64,000 nucleotides of DNA, taken from assembly GCF_932526225.1 (NCBI RefSeq), contig NC_064047.1:12036460-12100459 (forward strand). The letters run 5' to 3'. This document shows positions 20,823-34,072 of this stretch, one piece after another. Position 1 is the first letter of the stretch, and every line of letters starts with the position of its first letter. The notes beneath the pieces were generated by a model that was not told the DNA's origin, searched no databases, and worked only from the letters and a program-made list of their open reading frames with translations. Source of the stretch: Nematostella vectensis (Eukaryota > Cnidaria > Anthozoa > Actiniaria > Edwardsiidae). The position numbers and the translations under genes were made by a program.

Positions 20823-21322
20823 TTAAGCGGCAATGCCACCACCTTACTTCCGGTAGATTACGTAACTATCTCCAATCATTTGTAATGGTACGCGAAAAAT
20901 ATTACAAAATTGTAAAAGCAGTGTGCCTATTAGAAGTTTCTTTGAGGAGGTGACTGATAATTTAGAGCGGATGGTCTGTTAAATAGCGCGGATTCTAACA
21001 GATTCTCTCGTCTTTTGCCGTTTGAGGTTTCCGTCGGTCAACAGTGAGCTGGTGGCAATGATGCTTTAACTAGACGAGTATTCCAGGGGTATAGAATTAT
21101 CGGTTATCGCTTTTTGGGGCAGTGAAATTTTCCAATGCTGCTTTAACTAGACGAGTATTCCAGGGGTATAGAATTATCGGCTATCGCTTTTTGGGGCAGT
21201 GAAATTTTCCAATGCTGCTTTAACTAGACGAGTATTCCAGGGGTATAGAATTATCGGCTATCGCTTTTTGGGGCAGTGAAATTTTTCAATGCTGCTTTAA
21301 CTAGACGAGTATTTCCTCGACT
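20823..21322. repeat. Unit A/B junction and 77-bp satellite, unit B
   Basis: Repeats the right side of the assembly gap (4061 onward) with an offset of 16862, including about 3.3 copies of the 77-bp satellite. Confidence 0.85.
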
Positions 21323-21449
21323 CATCATGCTAGCCCGGTCGCAGCTCTAGATCCCACATGGATCTAAGCTGTGGTTTAAAGCACTTCGTTCGAGTCGAAG
21401 TCGCCCTGCAGTTTTTTTTTTTTGCCGATGAAGTTTAACTGAGGCAAAC

Positions 21450-21506
21450 CGGCTATGCCATGCTGACGAGTCCTAATAAGGACGAAACAGCTGTCCATGG
21501 TTGCCG
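21450..21506 (+). ncRNA. Type I hammerhead ribozyme 1 (unit B)
   Basis: All core bases and the stem I pair CCATG/CATGG intact; predicted cleavage after 21495. Confidence 0.88.
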
Positions 21507-21806
21507 AACTGCACGGGTAATAGACTGTGCTAGCGTCCCGTCTTGGCCCGACTGGTGCCAATGTGTGTATGCTAGTGTGCTTCTAAAGTTCACATTTATG
21601 TATATATACTCGCAAGGATAGTTTGGCTATCCGACGGAGTTTTAGACTAGCAAAGGTCGCATGCGTGATCCGCACAATTGACATCACGCTAGCCCGGTCG
21701 CAGCTCTAGATCCCACATGGATCTAAGCTGTGGTTTAAAGCACTTCGTTCGAGTCGAAGTCGCCCTGCAGTTTTTTTTTTGCCGATTAAGTTTAACTGAG
21801 GCAAAC

Positions 21807-21863
21807 CGGCTATGCCATGCTGACGAGTCCTAATAAGGACGAAACAGCTGTCGATGGTTGCCG
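21807..21863 (+). ncRNA. Type I hammerhead ribozyme 2 (unit B)
   Basis: Same base change next to the cleavage site as the unit A middle copy (GATGG). Predicted cleavage after 21852, possibly weakened. Confidence 0.8.
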
Positions 21864-22162
21864 AACTGCACGGGTAATAGACTGTGCTAGCGTCCCGTCT
21901 TGGCCCGACTGGTGCCAATGTGTGTATGCTAGTGTGCTTCTAAAGTTCACATTTATGTATACATACTCGCAAGGATAGTTTGGCTATCCGACGGAGTTTT
22001 AGACTAGCAAAGGTCGCATGCGTGATCCGCACAATTGGCATCACGCTATCCCGGTAGCAGCTCTAGATCCCACAAGGATCTAAGCTGTGGTTTAAAGTAC
22101 TTCGTTCGAGTCGAAGTCGCCCTGCAGTTTTTTTTTGCCGATGAAGTTTAACTGAGGCAAAC

Positions 22163-22219
22163 CGGCTATGCCATGCTGACGAGTCCTAATAAGGACGAAA
22201 CAGCTGTCCATGGTTGCCG
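22163..22219 (+). ncRNA. Type I hammerhead ribozyme 3 (unit B)
   Basis: Stem I is fully paired here (CATGG), unlike the unit A third copy; predicted cleavage after 22208. Confidence 0.88.
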
Positions 22220-22304
22220 AACTGCACGGGTAATAGACTGTGCTAGCGTCCCGTCTTGGCCCGACTGGTGCCAATGTGTGTATGCTAGTGTGCTTCTAAA
22301 GTTC

Positions 22305-22563
22305 GCATTGTTTGTACAACTTCGTCAACGGCTACTGAGCTCAATAATCGAATCTAGGAGGAAAAGAAAAATATTGCACATTATCTGAAGCGAGAGAATT
22401 CTTTGCGATCAGAGACACCGCTGTTTGCTTCTGTTTTGTTTGGTTCCGTATGTGACTGCTGAGCTCGCCTTGCGTGACAGGGGGCGGTCTGAGTGACTGC
22501 GTGGGGGACTAGGGTCTAGACTCCTTTGCGTCTTTCCCGAAGGGTTGATCAGACGCTTCCATT
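22305..22563 (+). promoter_or_regulatory. Candidate promoter / 5' non-coding exon of gene B
   Basis: Counterpart of 5445-5700; donor GTAAGT at 22564. Confidence 0.4.
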
Positions 22564-23925
22564 GTAAGTTGAGATTCGTCTGAGAAGATTTCGACTAGAA
22601 ACAGGTATTTATATCGCCTATTTCCACCCTATTTTGGCTATATTACCTATTTCATTATTGTATGGGGTCTAAAAGTGGATCGATTCATTTGTCCTCAACT
22701 GATAACTCTTGAGAGGTGAAATGAGTGAAATCGCTTTCGATTCGATTCCACTAAAATTCCGAAAGACTCGAAAAGTTTCCGAGTAAAAAAAATATATATT
22801 AAATGTACCTTTTGTTCCAAACGTTGTGTTTAGTATATTGGCAGTCTATATTTGAATTATTATGTGTTGTCTTATTCGTTGTTGTTGTTACAATGCTGTA
22901 CATCAAAGGTCGGTACAGCTAGATATGCTCACTCTAGCTGAATCGTTAACCTTATAACACTTTATTTTCGCGTCAATTTAAAAAGCCAGAGTGAAGTTAG
23001 TTCCTTATTCGCAGTTCCTTTTTCGTCTGTTTCCTTATTCGCTCAGTTCCTTATTCAAATCCGGGGGGGGGGGGGGGGGGGTATTTACATGATACCTTTT
23101 AATACGAGTTGAAACAGTATTTAGGCATAACAGTTTATTCAGAACAAGTCCAACAGCATTTTCGTCGGGTAATTTTGGTTGCTTTAACGTGCTTTGCTGC
23201 TAACAAAGCTGTGAACATGAGACTCTATCTGCTACAAAAGGTCAAATTACGCAATGCGTGCGATCGCTTTCACAAATGAATCTAGCAAAAGAGACGAAAT
23301 CTACCTCTCATCTAATAAATGTATTTGTATCTTGGGCTTTCTTTCCAAACGCATTATTATATTTAGAGGAGAAATATTCACGCTTTACTTGACTACGTAC
23401 GCGTGTAGAATGAATTTGACCTTGCTAACAAAACCACAAATTGACAGATAGTGCTTGTTGTCAATTAACACCTTGGCTACTACATAAGGTTCTGACAAAA
23501 CAAATAAATTAGTGCAGTGACACGAATAGGGAACTGTTCCTTATTCAAGTTAGTTTTCGCGAATAAGGAAATGGAATCTCCAAACGTCCCATTTCGTTTT
23601 ACGACTTATCCTAATAAGGAATAGACTATGAAGAGGATTGTCAGTGTTTGCTTATCATTTCTCAATAAAGGAAAGGAAATTTCATAACTCCCGATTTCTC
23701 TTTAACTACTCCTTTCTAAAGAGTTCCCGAAAAAGGAAATGGCATTTCATAACTCCCGATCTCGCTTTAACTACTAAAAGGAAATGACCAGAAGGGGCGT
23801 GGCTATTCCCCCAATATTTTCTCAATTTTCTGTAGCGTGCCCCTCCCCCAATCTTAAGTGGCCTGCTATGCCTCTCGTAGAAAAGGAATAATAAATTTGC
23901 TTATGCTTTACTTGTTGTTTTTTAG
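22564..23925. other. Upstream region / putative 5'UTR intron, unit B
   Basis: Nearly identical to unit A, with a longer G-run (about 23063-23081). No coding sequence recognised. Confidence 0.5.
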
Positions 23926-23927
23926 AA

Positions 23928-24110
23928 ATGACATCCGCCAGCAGGCGCCTCGAGGATGAGGTGACGTGCTCTATATGTATAGAGCACTTCAACGATCCTA
24001 GAGTGCTCCCTTGCTTGCACTCATTTTGTCGGCACTGCCTGGAAGAGCTGGCAGTGCACTCTGAAGGGAGAGGAAAACTTGTGTGCCCCCTCTGTAAGGC
24101 GGAATTCCAG
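23928..24110 (+). CDS. TRIM-TLDc B exon 1: RING finger
   Basis: Same 61 residues as gene A exon 1; donor GTAATC at 24111. Confidence 0.88.
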
Positions 24111-24291
24111 GTAATCTGTCATACAGAAATTCATCCATTACTTAATGAACCCTGGCACAACTGTGTGACAAATATTTTGCTGTAACAAAGAAATGGATTC
24201 AAACGACAAGTGCATTTCGAAAGAGAAAAGCGAAATTGAATTCTTCTCACAAGAATTACTTTATGAGTATTGAATTATTAAAAGATGAGGA

Positions 24292-24537
24292 TCCCCAAGC
24301 TAATGTTGTATTTTGCATGTTTCCTTCATAGTTACGTAAATATATGGGCGTTACAAAAAAATTGGGACAAAAACCTATAATAAAATACCTTCAAACTTTT
24401 CTTACCTGTTTTTGGACTTGTCATTCACATCCCTGTGAAGTTTCAATTCATTTGGGGCAATATTGAGCAATTGTAGTTCAACTATATTTACAGTAACTAT
24501 GAATAAAACACGTAAAATACAACATTAGCTCGGGGAA
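24292..24537. mobile_element. MITE in intron 1, unit B
   Basis: Counterpart of 7424-7670 with the same long inverted ends. Confidence 0.75.
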
Positions 24538-24604
24538 CCTATGCCCTCCCCTGAAACCATATGCAAACTCCGTTATAACTATATTTTACTGATTATTGTT
24601 CTAG

Positions 24605-25517
24605 ATTTCCCCAGCAGATGTTCCGAGTTTAAAGGTGAATTTCATGATCAACAGTATTATCTCTGTTCTTCCTTTGTTGACATCTGAAGACTCCAAGAAG
24701 AAACCATCTTGTGAATCGTGTGATAGCGGCGAGCCTGCCCAAGGGAGATGTAACGAGTGCGACCACTTTGTCTGTGAGCAGTGCATCTCGGCTCATAAGA
24801 GATTACGACTACTACAACACCACACTCTCCTCAGTCTTGATGAGATCAAAAGCGGAAAGTTACTTTCGAAGAGCAAAACTTCCTACTGCACCAAACATGA
24901 AGGTGAAGTGCTGAAACTGTTTTGCGAATCTTGTAAGGAAGTAATTTGCCGGGACTGCACCGTCGTTGATCATAAAAATCACGATTACCTTTTCACAAGT
25001 GATGTAATCGCTCGAGAGAAAGAAGAAATATTGGGAAGAGCAAAAAAAGTTGCATCAAAACTCACCGATATTGAACAGGCGATGGCATTGGTAGAAGAGA
25101 CTCAACAACATCTCGAGGAAAATAAACGTGCGACCAGAAGGGATCTGGATGCGTTCATTGATAAGCAAATAGGTACTCTTGAGAAGATGCGATCTGATCT
25201 TAAAGGGGGGATTGAGTCAGCTTGTCAAAAGCATGATAAGCAGCTGACTGCTCAGAGAGAGACTCTATCCATGAGACTTGCAAGTGCTCGTAGCAGTTTG
25301 GAGTTTGCTGAGAGAATGTGCAGAGATGCAAATGATGTGGATGTCTTGTCCATTAGGAATGAAGTGCTATCCCAGCTATCGAGTCTTGCAGAGAAACCCG
25401 TGGATCAGCCTTGTACGGAGGTTGGAGTTCGTCTTGTAGTGGATGAGGAGTATTGGGATTCTTTGTCAAAGAAGATCTCAGTTGATGTGATTTCTGTTGG
25501 TGAATCTGAGCAAACAG
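24605..25517 (+). CDS. TRIM-TLDc B exon 2: B-boxes and coiled coil
   Basis: 913 nt as in gene A; only synonymous changes noticed between the two. Confidence 0.88.
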
Positions 25518-25538
25518 GTACTAATTCTCTAATACTGT

Positions 25539-25594
25539 TATGTAGGTCGGTCGGTCGGTCGGTCGGTCGGCCGGCAGGCAGGCAGGCAGGTAGG
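25539..25594 (+). repeat. Short GGTC/GGCA tetranucleotide tract, unit B
   Basis: Same position 3' of the exon 2 donor as in unit A, slightly different copy numbers. Confidence 0.9.
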
Positions 25595-25597
25595 TAC

Positions 25598-25956
25598 CCT
25601 CAATGGACTCTTGAATAGGCTTCCTAGTTTTACCTTTTACTACCATCTCGAAGGTCTTTCTCATGTTCAACTCCATTCGGTTCTCCAGCGCCCAGCGCTT
25701 GATGTTGGTAACTTTCTCCAGCGATGAATCAATCGTGTCTGAGCCAGATATCACAGGCGTACTTATTGTGATGTCATCCGCATATTTGATAAATAGAGAG
25801 TTGGCGCTAGCGTTCTGAATGTCATTTACCATGATAGAGAATAGCAACGGTCCTAGCACCGTTCCTTGGGGGACTCCTCTGCTGATTCCAAGGAAACTGG
25901 TAGCCATCCCATTAACCACAACTCGCTGCTTTCGATCGCACAGGAAGCTCATTATC
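25598..25956 (-). pseudogene. LINE RT C-terminal piece (unit B)
   Basis: Counterpart of 8731-9089 with GVPQGTVLGP and YADD motifs. Confidence 0.8.
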
Positions 25957-28190
25957 CACAATCTGTTACAAAACTAATTATTGTTTAATGGGGAAGTACT
26001 TATCAGACGATGATCTTTTTAGTCTCTATGCCTGTATTTATTACCTAAATTGGCCATGAAAGCGGTGTTGTTCTGCTAAATACTTCGAGGGATGGCTGCT
26101 TTTGCAAATGGAGACAGTCGGCACGATATATAGATATATAGACAGTCTCTTTGGCAACATCAAATAAATTTTATATTTTACAAAATTATAGTCTGCAAAT
26201 ATCCTAGCGCACCTTCATTTAATTCAAATTAATTGAATAAATATTCCAAATAGCGCACAGACATCCCAAATGTATTTTCTGGGGACGTCAACATGTTTAC
26301 TTCAAGCTCGAATAATTAATAGATTGAAAAACTTTCATTAGGGTATGCGAATAAAGAGAATACATTTTAAGAAATCGATGATAAGCGTGACAAATTCCAA
26401 CCGTTCCACTTCTGAGACAATCTGTTACAAAACTAATAGGACCCTTTCCCTCCCCCTTCCTCAATGTTGGAGGGCAAATGATCACCTTGCTACTGCTTGT
26501 GTTTTGTGCTGAAAAATCGCCTCTAACCAATATTAATCGGGGGGAGAGGGTTGGCGGTTGTTCGTATGGGAAGTGTCCCGCTTACTTTTGTTGAGGATTG
26601 TCTGAGCAATTGATTGACAGGTCCTGGAACAGGAAACACTATCGTTGATAACGCAACGACAATACAACTATGCGAACGTCAAAATCAAACACATACAATT
26701 ATCGTGCCAGAATCGCGCGTAAAAATGGACAGAAGCTTCAGAGACGACTATTTTTCATTGTAAACAATCTCATCTGTTTCTTCATATAAAAAATACCAGC
26801 TATGAAGAATTTATTATGTGAGAGATTTTCACTACAAATTTAGTCACGCAAGCTTGTCTCGGGGAGAAGGTCAATTCAATAAATTCATCTGTTTTACAAT
26901 AGTTTTGCTAAATATCTGACACTTTGACACAGTTATGCTTGAAGAGTTCAAGCAAAGTGTATGCAATGCTTTTTCTGTGGGGCATTCGCTAAAATCGACG
27001 GCTACAGACTACGTCTTCTGTTCTTGCTTACGTGGCTCAACGATTAACACCAACGGTTAACCATTTTAAAATTGTTTAAGAAATGCCTTACGAAAGAAAT
27101 TCGAACTCTAAAATAATACAGTAACAACTTGAGATTCAAGCTCATAAATTGACACTAGTTTTGTTTGAATGAGGGTTTGCATTTTGGAGAGAGAGCTCAT
27201 GGTAGATGGTTGACCGTCGTTTTACTAAGATAAAAATAAAGTTCATTTTTATATAAACGGTCTACCACGGTTGACCGCTCAAAAAAGCCCTATTATATAT
27301 TTCAAATCATTTGTAAGCTTCATATACCTAAATAGCTTTGTGATGGTAATAGAATAGACGAATGATTGAAGAAATCCGGCTACCATGAGTGAAAATAATG
27401 TTTTTCTAAAAATGGCAGACCGTACACGGTCCACACCCGCTTTTTTGCACCGCCATGCTAAATATATAAACACTTGTTGTGATGTTCATTGAAAATGAAA
27501 TGAGACGAGGCTCTCATGTTTTCTACAACAGATAAACCGCCTATTTATCGCTTTCTTTAGTCGATTTGTTATTTATTGTTTAATGGGGAAATACTTATTA
27601 GGCGATGATCTTTTTAGTCTCTATGCCTGTATTTATTTTACCTAAATTGGCCATAAAAGCGGTGTTTTTCAGCTAAATACTCCGAGGGATGGCTGCTTTT
27701 GCAAATGGAGACAGTCGGCACGATATATAGACAGTCTCTTTGGCAACATCAAATGAATTTTATATTTTACAAAATTATAGTCTGCAAATATCCCAGCGCA
27801 CCTTCATTTAATTCAAATTAATTGAAAAAAATATTCCAAATAGCGCACAGATATCCCAAAAATATTTTCTGGGGACGTCAACATGTTTACGTCAAGCTCG
27901 AATAATTAATAGAGTGAAAAACTTTCATTAGGGTATGCGAATAAAGAGAATACATTTTAAGAAATCGATGATAACCGTGACAAATTCCAATCGTTCCCCT
28001 TCTGAGACAATCTGTTACAAAACTAATGGGACACTTTCCCTCCCCCTTTCTCAATGTTGGAGGGCAAATGATCACCTTGCTACTGCTTGTGTTTTGAGCT
28101 GAAAAATCGCCTCTAACCAATATTAATCGGGGGGAGAGGGTTGGCGGTTGTTCGTATGGGAAGTGTCCCACTTACTTTTGTTGAAGATTG
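25957..28190. mobile_element. Nested non-coding insertion in the LINE (unit B)
   Basis: Same insertion point and direct-repeat structure as unit A (repeats about 25981-26592 and 27576-28190). The right boundary reads GAAGATTG then LINE sequence CAGTTCTTGG. Confidence 0.6.
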
Positions 28191-29205
28191 CAGTTCTTGG
28201 TGTAAGGGTTGATGTCGTATTTTGCCAGTTTATTACAGAGAATATGGTGAGGGACAGTGTCGAAGGCCTTGCTGAAATCAAATGACAAGGCTCTAACAAA
28301 ATCTGCATCGTTGTCTAACTGCTTGGGCCAAAAATGTTGGCATTTGATCAGGGCCATTGTTGTGTTATGGCCTTTCTTGTAGGCAAATTGGTCGGGGCCA
28401 ATTTCCGACTTAAGAGTGGAACAGAGTTCGTTTCTGCAGACAAGACGCTTGAAAATCCTCATGATGATATTAGTCAGTGAGATTGGTCTGAGTTGACTAC
28501 ACTCTGTCAGAGGAGATTCCTTAGGGATGGGCGAGATGTTCGCTAACTTCCAAGCCATTGGGACAGTTTGTTGTTGGAGTGAACAGTTGAAGATATTTTT
28601 GACAACAGGTGCAAGATGGTGAGAAAAGTCGCGCCAGAGCAAGTACGGAAATTGGTCAGGCCCTGAGGCAGTTCGTTTATATGTGATAAAAAACTCATTA
28701 CATCGCTCTCACTCACTGTTGGGGTTCGGGTGCCTTCAGGTATCTCCAGGCGCACGGGGACAACATATGCCTTATCAGTATTGGTGGCTTGAAAATGTGA
28801 GTTGATGATGTCGGGTGAAATCACCGATGATGATGATGATGATGCGCGTTCCCTGTGTCTTCCGGCCAGTTATTCTATTGGCTGTCTCCCACCATTCTTT
28901 TGAACCGCATTTGTGTTCCTTATGAACAGCTTCCACCTGATTACTCCGAATAAGAATGTTGATACACTCTTGGCGCCTCAGAATGTCAGCACGGGTTCCT
29001 TTATGCGCGATTCTGTTCCTGATGTTACAAAGGTGTTTAACCAGGGGGGACATGTAAGGTGGGTCTCTGGATGAGACTTTTGACCCTAATGAGCGGAAAA
29101 CATTCATTGAACATCGACCACAGGCTCGCATTTAGCAGCTCCACACTCTCCTCTAGGTTAGCAAGATTTTTAATAGGACTCCAGTCGAAAACATTTGTTT
29201 TTCCT
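28191..29205 (-). pseudogene. LINE RT N-terminal piece (unit B)
   Basis: Best-preserved LINE copy: one minus frame (28642-28172) carries RPISLTNI, DQFAYKKGHNTTMAL and FSKAFDTVPHH, typical of a non-LTR reverse transcriptase. The upstream part is frameshifted. Confidence 0.8.
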
Positions 29206-30021
29206 GATCAAATAACTGAAATCCTCTGCTATCAAACCTCTCACTTTTCAAAAAATTAATTTTACCTTTGATTTGATTTGTGCATTGTTTTTTTTTTACC
29301 CCCAGTAACTCTATGCCTAAATTTAACCTCGTGGTAGTGTAAAGTAATTTTTGTTTTTTTAATCATGTAGTTTTCATTGTATGTATACCCCGAATTATTT
29401 ACATTTATTACATTATGAGTAGCGACTGAAGGGATCAAAGCCGCAGTTCTTCTAGAAATAATTGAGACAAATTTAAAGCAGAAACTTCATAGGATACCAG
29501 ATTCACAATTTTTAAGCACCAGCGTTTTGCGACGAGTAGAATACATAGAAGCATACCATAATAAACATGTCTTTATTCATAATATTTCCTGATGGTGCAA
29601 TTCAGTTGCAGATCTTTTGCTTAATGGTAGTTCTACAAAAGGTGGTTACGGGTTAGGTTTATTCGAAAGATTAATGGTGATCAAGTCCAGCGTTTGTGAC
29701 ACTTCGATAATTTGTCCTATTTATATATAATTTTCGGCGAAGGGATTTTTATCCTTTCTGTAATTGACAGAGAGTGTCTTTTGACACAAATCTAATCCTG
29801 ATGGTGGAACTTTGGGCCCAGAATACTATAGGAATCTTGATTTGGGGCAGGACTAAGTACGACCACACAACAACAGCAGCAACAATTTGTACTAACCCTT
29901 TGGGTGACACACATATACACTGACTTTATTTGTTTGAGACATGATGAGGATAAGGAATTGTGCCTTCTTGATAAAAAGAGTATTGGTTACTTATCTGGTG
30001 ATGGTGTAACTCCGTTTGTAG
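29206..30021. other. Intron 2, distal part, unit B
   Basis: AT-rich, nothing recognised; ends in acceptor TTTGTAG. Confidence 0.5.
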
Positions 30022-30264
30022 GTCTTGAGCAGTCCGCCATCCTCAGCGGCAAAGGTCCAGAGTACCTCCGAGATCTCTTGGGAATCCTGAAGCCCGTGCA
30101 GCAAAGTCCCAAGAGTCGCTGGGTCAGATGTTTCTCAGCAAAGAGAGATGGCTGGGCTGCCAGGACCTTCCACGAAAAATGCGACGGCAAAGCGCCGAAC
30201 ATCGTACTCGTAAGCGTTGAAGGAAGATACGTGTTTGGTGGCTACTCTGACGTAGCGTGGACAA
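30022..30264 (+). CDS. TRIM-TLDc B exon 3: TLDc N-terminal half
   Basis: As gene A exon 3 with F/I, M/V, N/D and G/E substitutions; phase 1 at both ends. Confidence 0.85.
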
Positions 30265-30676
30265 GTGAGTACACTAATGAATACGAGAAGGGTCGTATCA
30301 GGGTGAGCGTCGAAATGTCTGATCATGTTTGTAAATTATTGTTTGTAAACTATTTTTTATTCATTACCATGAACTTTAAACTTAAGACTTGCAGTACGTT
30401 TTCCTAAGCCACCTTCCACCCAATATGTATTAAGTCATATGATAAAAGGATTGGATAGACAAATATAGATATAGTTTGTTAGCAGCTACCATGGTATTAC
30501 ATGAGGTGAGCTCGTTAATTTTGCTGTTTGGTGCAGGAAAATGTTTTTACATAATTACAAGATTTTTCCTTGGACAACCCTTAAAGTAGGTGTTACTAAA
30601 ATCGAGAAATTAAACAGAAACTCTGGATATCTTAGCGCAATTACATTCCAACTGCTTCTGTTATTTATTTCGTGTT

Positions 30677-31110
30677 ACATCGCAATACTGTAATTCAGAT
30701 GCTTCCGAAAGCAGTTTCGTGTCTACATCGCAATACTGTAACTCAGATTCTTCCGAAAGCAGTTTCGTGTCTACATCGCAATACTGTAATTCAGATTCTT
30801 CCGAAAGCAGTTTCGTGTCTACATCGCAATACTGTAATTCAGATTCTTCCGAAAGCAGTTTCGTGTCTGCATCGCAATACTGTAATTCAGATTTTCCCCA
30901 AGGAAGTTTCGTGTCTACATCGCAATACTATAATTCAAATTCTTCCGAAAGCAGTTTTATGTCTACATCGCAATACTGTAATTCCGATTCTTCCGAAAGC
31001 AGTTTCGTGTCTACATCGCAATACTGCAATTCCGATTCTTCCGAAAGCAGTTTTATGTCTACATCGCAATACTGTAACTCAGATTCTTCCGGAAGCAGTT
31101 TTATGTCTGA
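30677..31110. repeat. 48-bp VNTR in intron 3, unit B (~9 copies)
   Basis: Same 48-bp repeat as unit A but contracted; it starts and ends with the same flanking variants as in the other units. Confidence 0.85.
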
Positions 31111-32658
31111 GTATCCAGAGTGAAGCCGGCAGAAGGAAGATCTTAGGACCCAAGTTTATTTTTCTTTCGATAATCTTTCTAATAATCGTTTCATAATTTA
31201 TCGTGTTTGGGGACAAACACAAGTTTGACAAGGGATGTATGTTATAGGACGGTTTGTTATATTGTTTAGGTTATAGGTTATTGTCGTCTAGTATTTCATG
31301 TTCCTATCTTGAAGTTTTATTTATCTTTTAAGGATAATTTTGATTTTGTTTACAATTGATGGTTTCCTAAGTCTAGATTTTAGCACGCCCGTGGACCCTC
31401 CGCATCGATGACCTTTTGGTGCGTCTAAATCCAGGGAGTGTACAGTTTCTTATACGTGGCGAAATCTCCGGTTTCTTTTTGTTTTGGAAATTTTGTTTGA
31501 ACAGTTAAATTCTTTCTAAATTGTATGCCACCGCCCTCACCCCTTGGTTTAGACATCTATACTTCTATCGTTATTTCAATTAGGCGAAACTGTTGTAGAC
31601 ACGCGCTCTTTCAGCATGCGCAGTTAAGTTTTAAAAGTTGCTTCATCGTTAGTGTTATTTTAGAGTTACCTTGACTTCATAGATTATTCTGTAAATAAGC
31701 AGGGACGAGAGACCAACTCTGTGATTTCCCACGCCCTCACGCTTTTGTCTGATTGGTTCGTTTTGCCAAATTTTCTCCGTTTCCTCTTGAATTGTTCTAC
31801 ATTCAAGATTGTTTTACATATTTCCATTCATGTGGGACCACTACATGGGTATCTGTCTGGTCCAAGGGTATAAATATAGCGAGCCTAATTCTGTACTTAT
31901 GCTGCTGCTGTGGCCAAACATTTGGAAAGCATTGAAAAACGCCAGCCTTGCCTTCATCTTCATCTCCGTCTAAAGGATCCCGGCTTGTGCCCCTAACATT
32001 AATTCATACAATGGGAAATAATTTTGATTATTTTTGCTTTCTATCTTATGCTAATTAATAGAATTTCGAATATTATTTTTTACCGTTTTTTTTTTGACTG
32101 AAAATACAACTTTGAGCTCCATTGAAGGGTTGTGGGTAAGGGATCAATTGTATCTTTTTCCCATCGGCACTTCAATCACCATCCTTAGATGTATTTCACG
32201 GTAAAATAGCTTGGCATTCACTCATCAGAGGAGATACTAGTTATTATATAAAATGTGGTAGGACTGTATTTCTATTCCTTTTGATCAACTTTTTGCAAAC
32301 ACGGCATCTAATAAATCTCCATTAAAATCTCTAATAAGCCCCTGGCGATTATTTCTTTTTGTCTTGACAAAATCTGCTCGATTAGAGAGAGGGGCTTGTT
32401 TCAAAACCTTTTTTTCATTTTCTGACACTAGGTATTTCGGCCCCTATAAAAGGTGTTAAAAATTAGTGCTTATTACTCGTACAAAAATAGATAAATCTAG
32501 CAAGAGTCAATTGTTCCTTTTGGAAAGATGTTTCTTCGGGGTTAGGGGTGAAGACTCAATTTCCTTGAATTTAAATAATACGAGTTCGGCACGGTTTTTG
32601 CTGTTTTTATTCTAGTTTGTATTTTAAAATAACGCATTTTGTTTTATGTTCTTTAAAG
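31111..32658. other. Intron 3, distal part, unit B
   Basis: No gene or RNA recognised. Confidence 0.5.
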
Positions 32659-32984
32659 TGAGTGACCGTGGACGGCAGTCTTCCACCAAGTCATTCTTGT
32701 TCACGCTGTGTAACAAGAATGGCTACCGCCCTGAAAAGTTGCCATTGAGGCGCACGCCAGATAGAAACGCCATTTGTGACTACACAAGATGCGGTCCGGT
32801 GTTTGGTGGTGATCATGACCTGTTTATCGCTGACAACGCGGGGGGTAATGAAGGGTCCTATACGTGGTCACAAACGTACGCTCGTCCCCAGGGCGCCCCA
32901 TCTGATGGCCCGTGTGACGTCTTTGCTGGCAAATACAGATTCACACCCGACGAAATGGAGGTATTTCACGAGGTGGTGGACTGA
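32659..32984 (+). CDS. TRIM-TLDc B exon 4: TLDc C-terminal half and stop
   Basis: 108 codons with TGA. Contains KSFLFTLCNKNGYRPEKL, GPVFGGDHDLFIADNA and YRFTPDEMEVFH, a standard TLDc ending. About 24 base differences from A over 326 aligned bases. Confidence 0.85.
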
Positions 32985-33901
32985 ATACAGCTCTGAGCGT
33001 CTGTAAAGTGACAATAGACATAAAGACGTGTAAATATTTGTTAGTTGGTACTGTGTCATGAGAATAATGTATTTTGAATAACGCTTCACCATCTTGTGAT
33101 GTGACCCGCGGTGCATCTTGGGTAGCATGTAAATCACAAAATATCACATGCTGTGAAAACCCCGCTAGCGAGGGTTACGGCACACTTTACTTTAGTCCAA
33201 CCTTATTTAAAAACGTGTACATCTCGAGTTTATATATATCCGAATTTTATAACACAAATGCAAATAGTAAATTTTAATAATTATTCCTATAAGCTGTTAG
33301 AAACAATATGTTGTTTGGTCTAGATAACCACGTACAAGTTGTGTGTGTGTTTTTTACTTCTTTTTTAAAAATTAAGAACGATGCCTAACCCGTGTGTCTT
33401 TGCGTAGAGGGAAGGGGAAGGGACTCCGATATTAGCAAGGTACAAGGCGAGGAAGTGCAATCAGAATTTATTAGATGGCTCCTGGGGGTAAATAAATATT
33501 GAAGCTCAAATGCGTGCCTGGTGGAGGCTGGTTGACTCCCTTTGCGAACTCAAGCAAAATGCAGAGCATTGAAATATTGGGGGTTCTAAGAAATTCAGAC
33601 CGTACGAAACTTTCTAATGTAGCGATGCACGACTCTTTATGACGCGGAAAAAAAGAATTTTAAAAACACACAATTAAATATATTTAAGGTATGGTAAACC
33701 ACACCCGACGCAGAAATACCAATAAATCTTATAAGACAGAGTCTGACATATATAGAACAACAAGTTAAATGAAATTAATAACTATGAATAGAAAGACCCT
33801 CGACATAAAACCAAATTGAGAACATTAAGGAAATTTAAGAGCGTTCACATTATCTCTCCCAAGTTAAAATCGCAGAATTGCGTTCACAAAGTTTATGCCC
33901 A
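32985..33901. other. 3' flank of gene B
   Basis: Probable 3'UTR and intergenic DNA; no second gene seen. Confidence 0.45.
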
Positions 33902-34072
33902 GTGCACACTAGCGACATATCGACGTTACGACATGGGCGCGCGCACTCTTATCTTCGACATAACGACATAAGATTAAAAAAACATGTTTTTTCTTTTATG
34001 TCCTGATGTCCATGTTGTTATGACGGGCTAAACATAGTGCGCGCGCCCATGTTGTTATGTTGCTAGTGTGCA
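33902..34072. mobile_element. MITE with TGCACACTAGC inverted ends, unit B
   Basis: Counterpart of 18301-18470. Confidence 0.75.

Larger units (their letters stand above)
21323..22304 (+). repeat. Tandem hammerhead-ribozyme monomers, unit B
   Basis: Second copy of the three-monomer array, almost identical to unit A (cores at 21463, 21820 and 22176). Ends at the same base of the third monomer, so array and flanks were duplicated together. Confidence 0.8.
23928..32984 (+). other. TRIM-TLDc gene B, full model (4 coding exons, 554 aa)
   Basis: Exons 23928-24110, 24605-25517, 30022-30264 and 32659-32984 (183+913+243+326 nt) give 555 codons including the stop, with the same phases as gene A. RING, B-boxes and coiled coil translate identically to A up to the end of exon 2. 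Exon 3 has a few substitutions and exon 4 many. The TLDc loop has the ordinary FGGDHD form. This is the most canonical copy in the window. Confidence 0.8.

Noticed and set aside
19216-20953. ORFs of VVVVEWPLYK or HPHKWYNFIE repeats as genes
   Set aside because: Minisatellite readings on both strands, collapsed to two copies in unit B.
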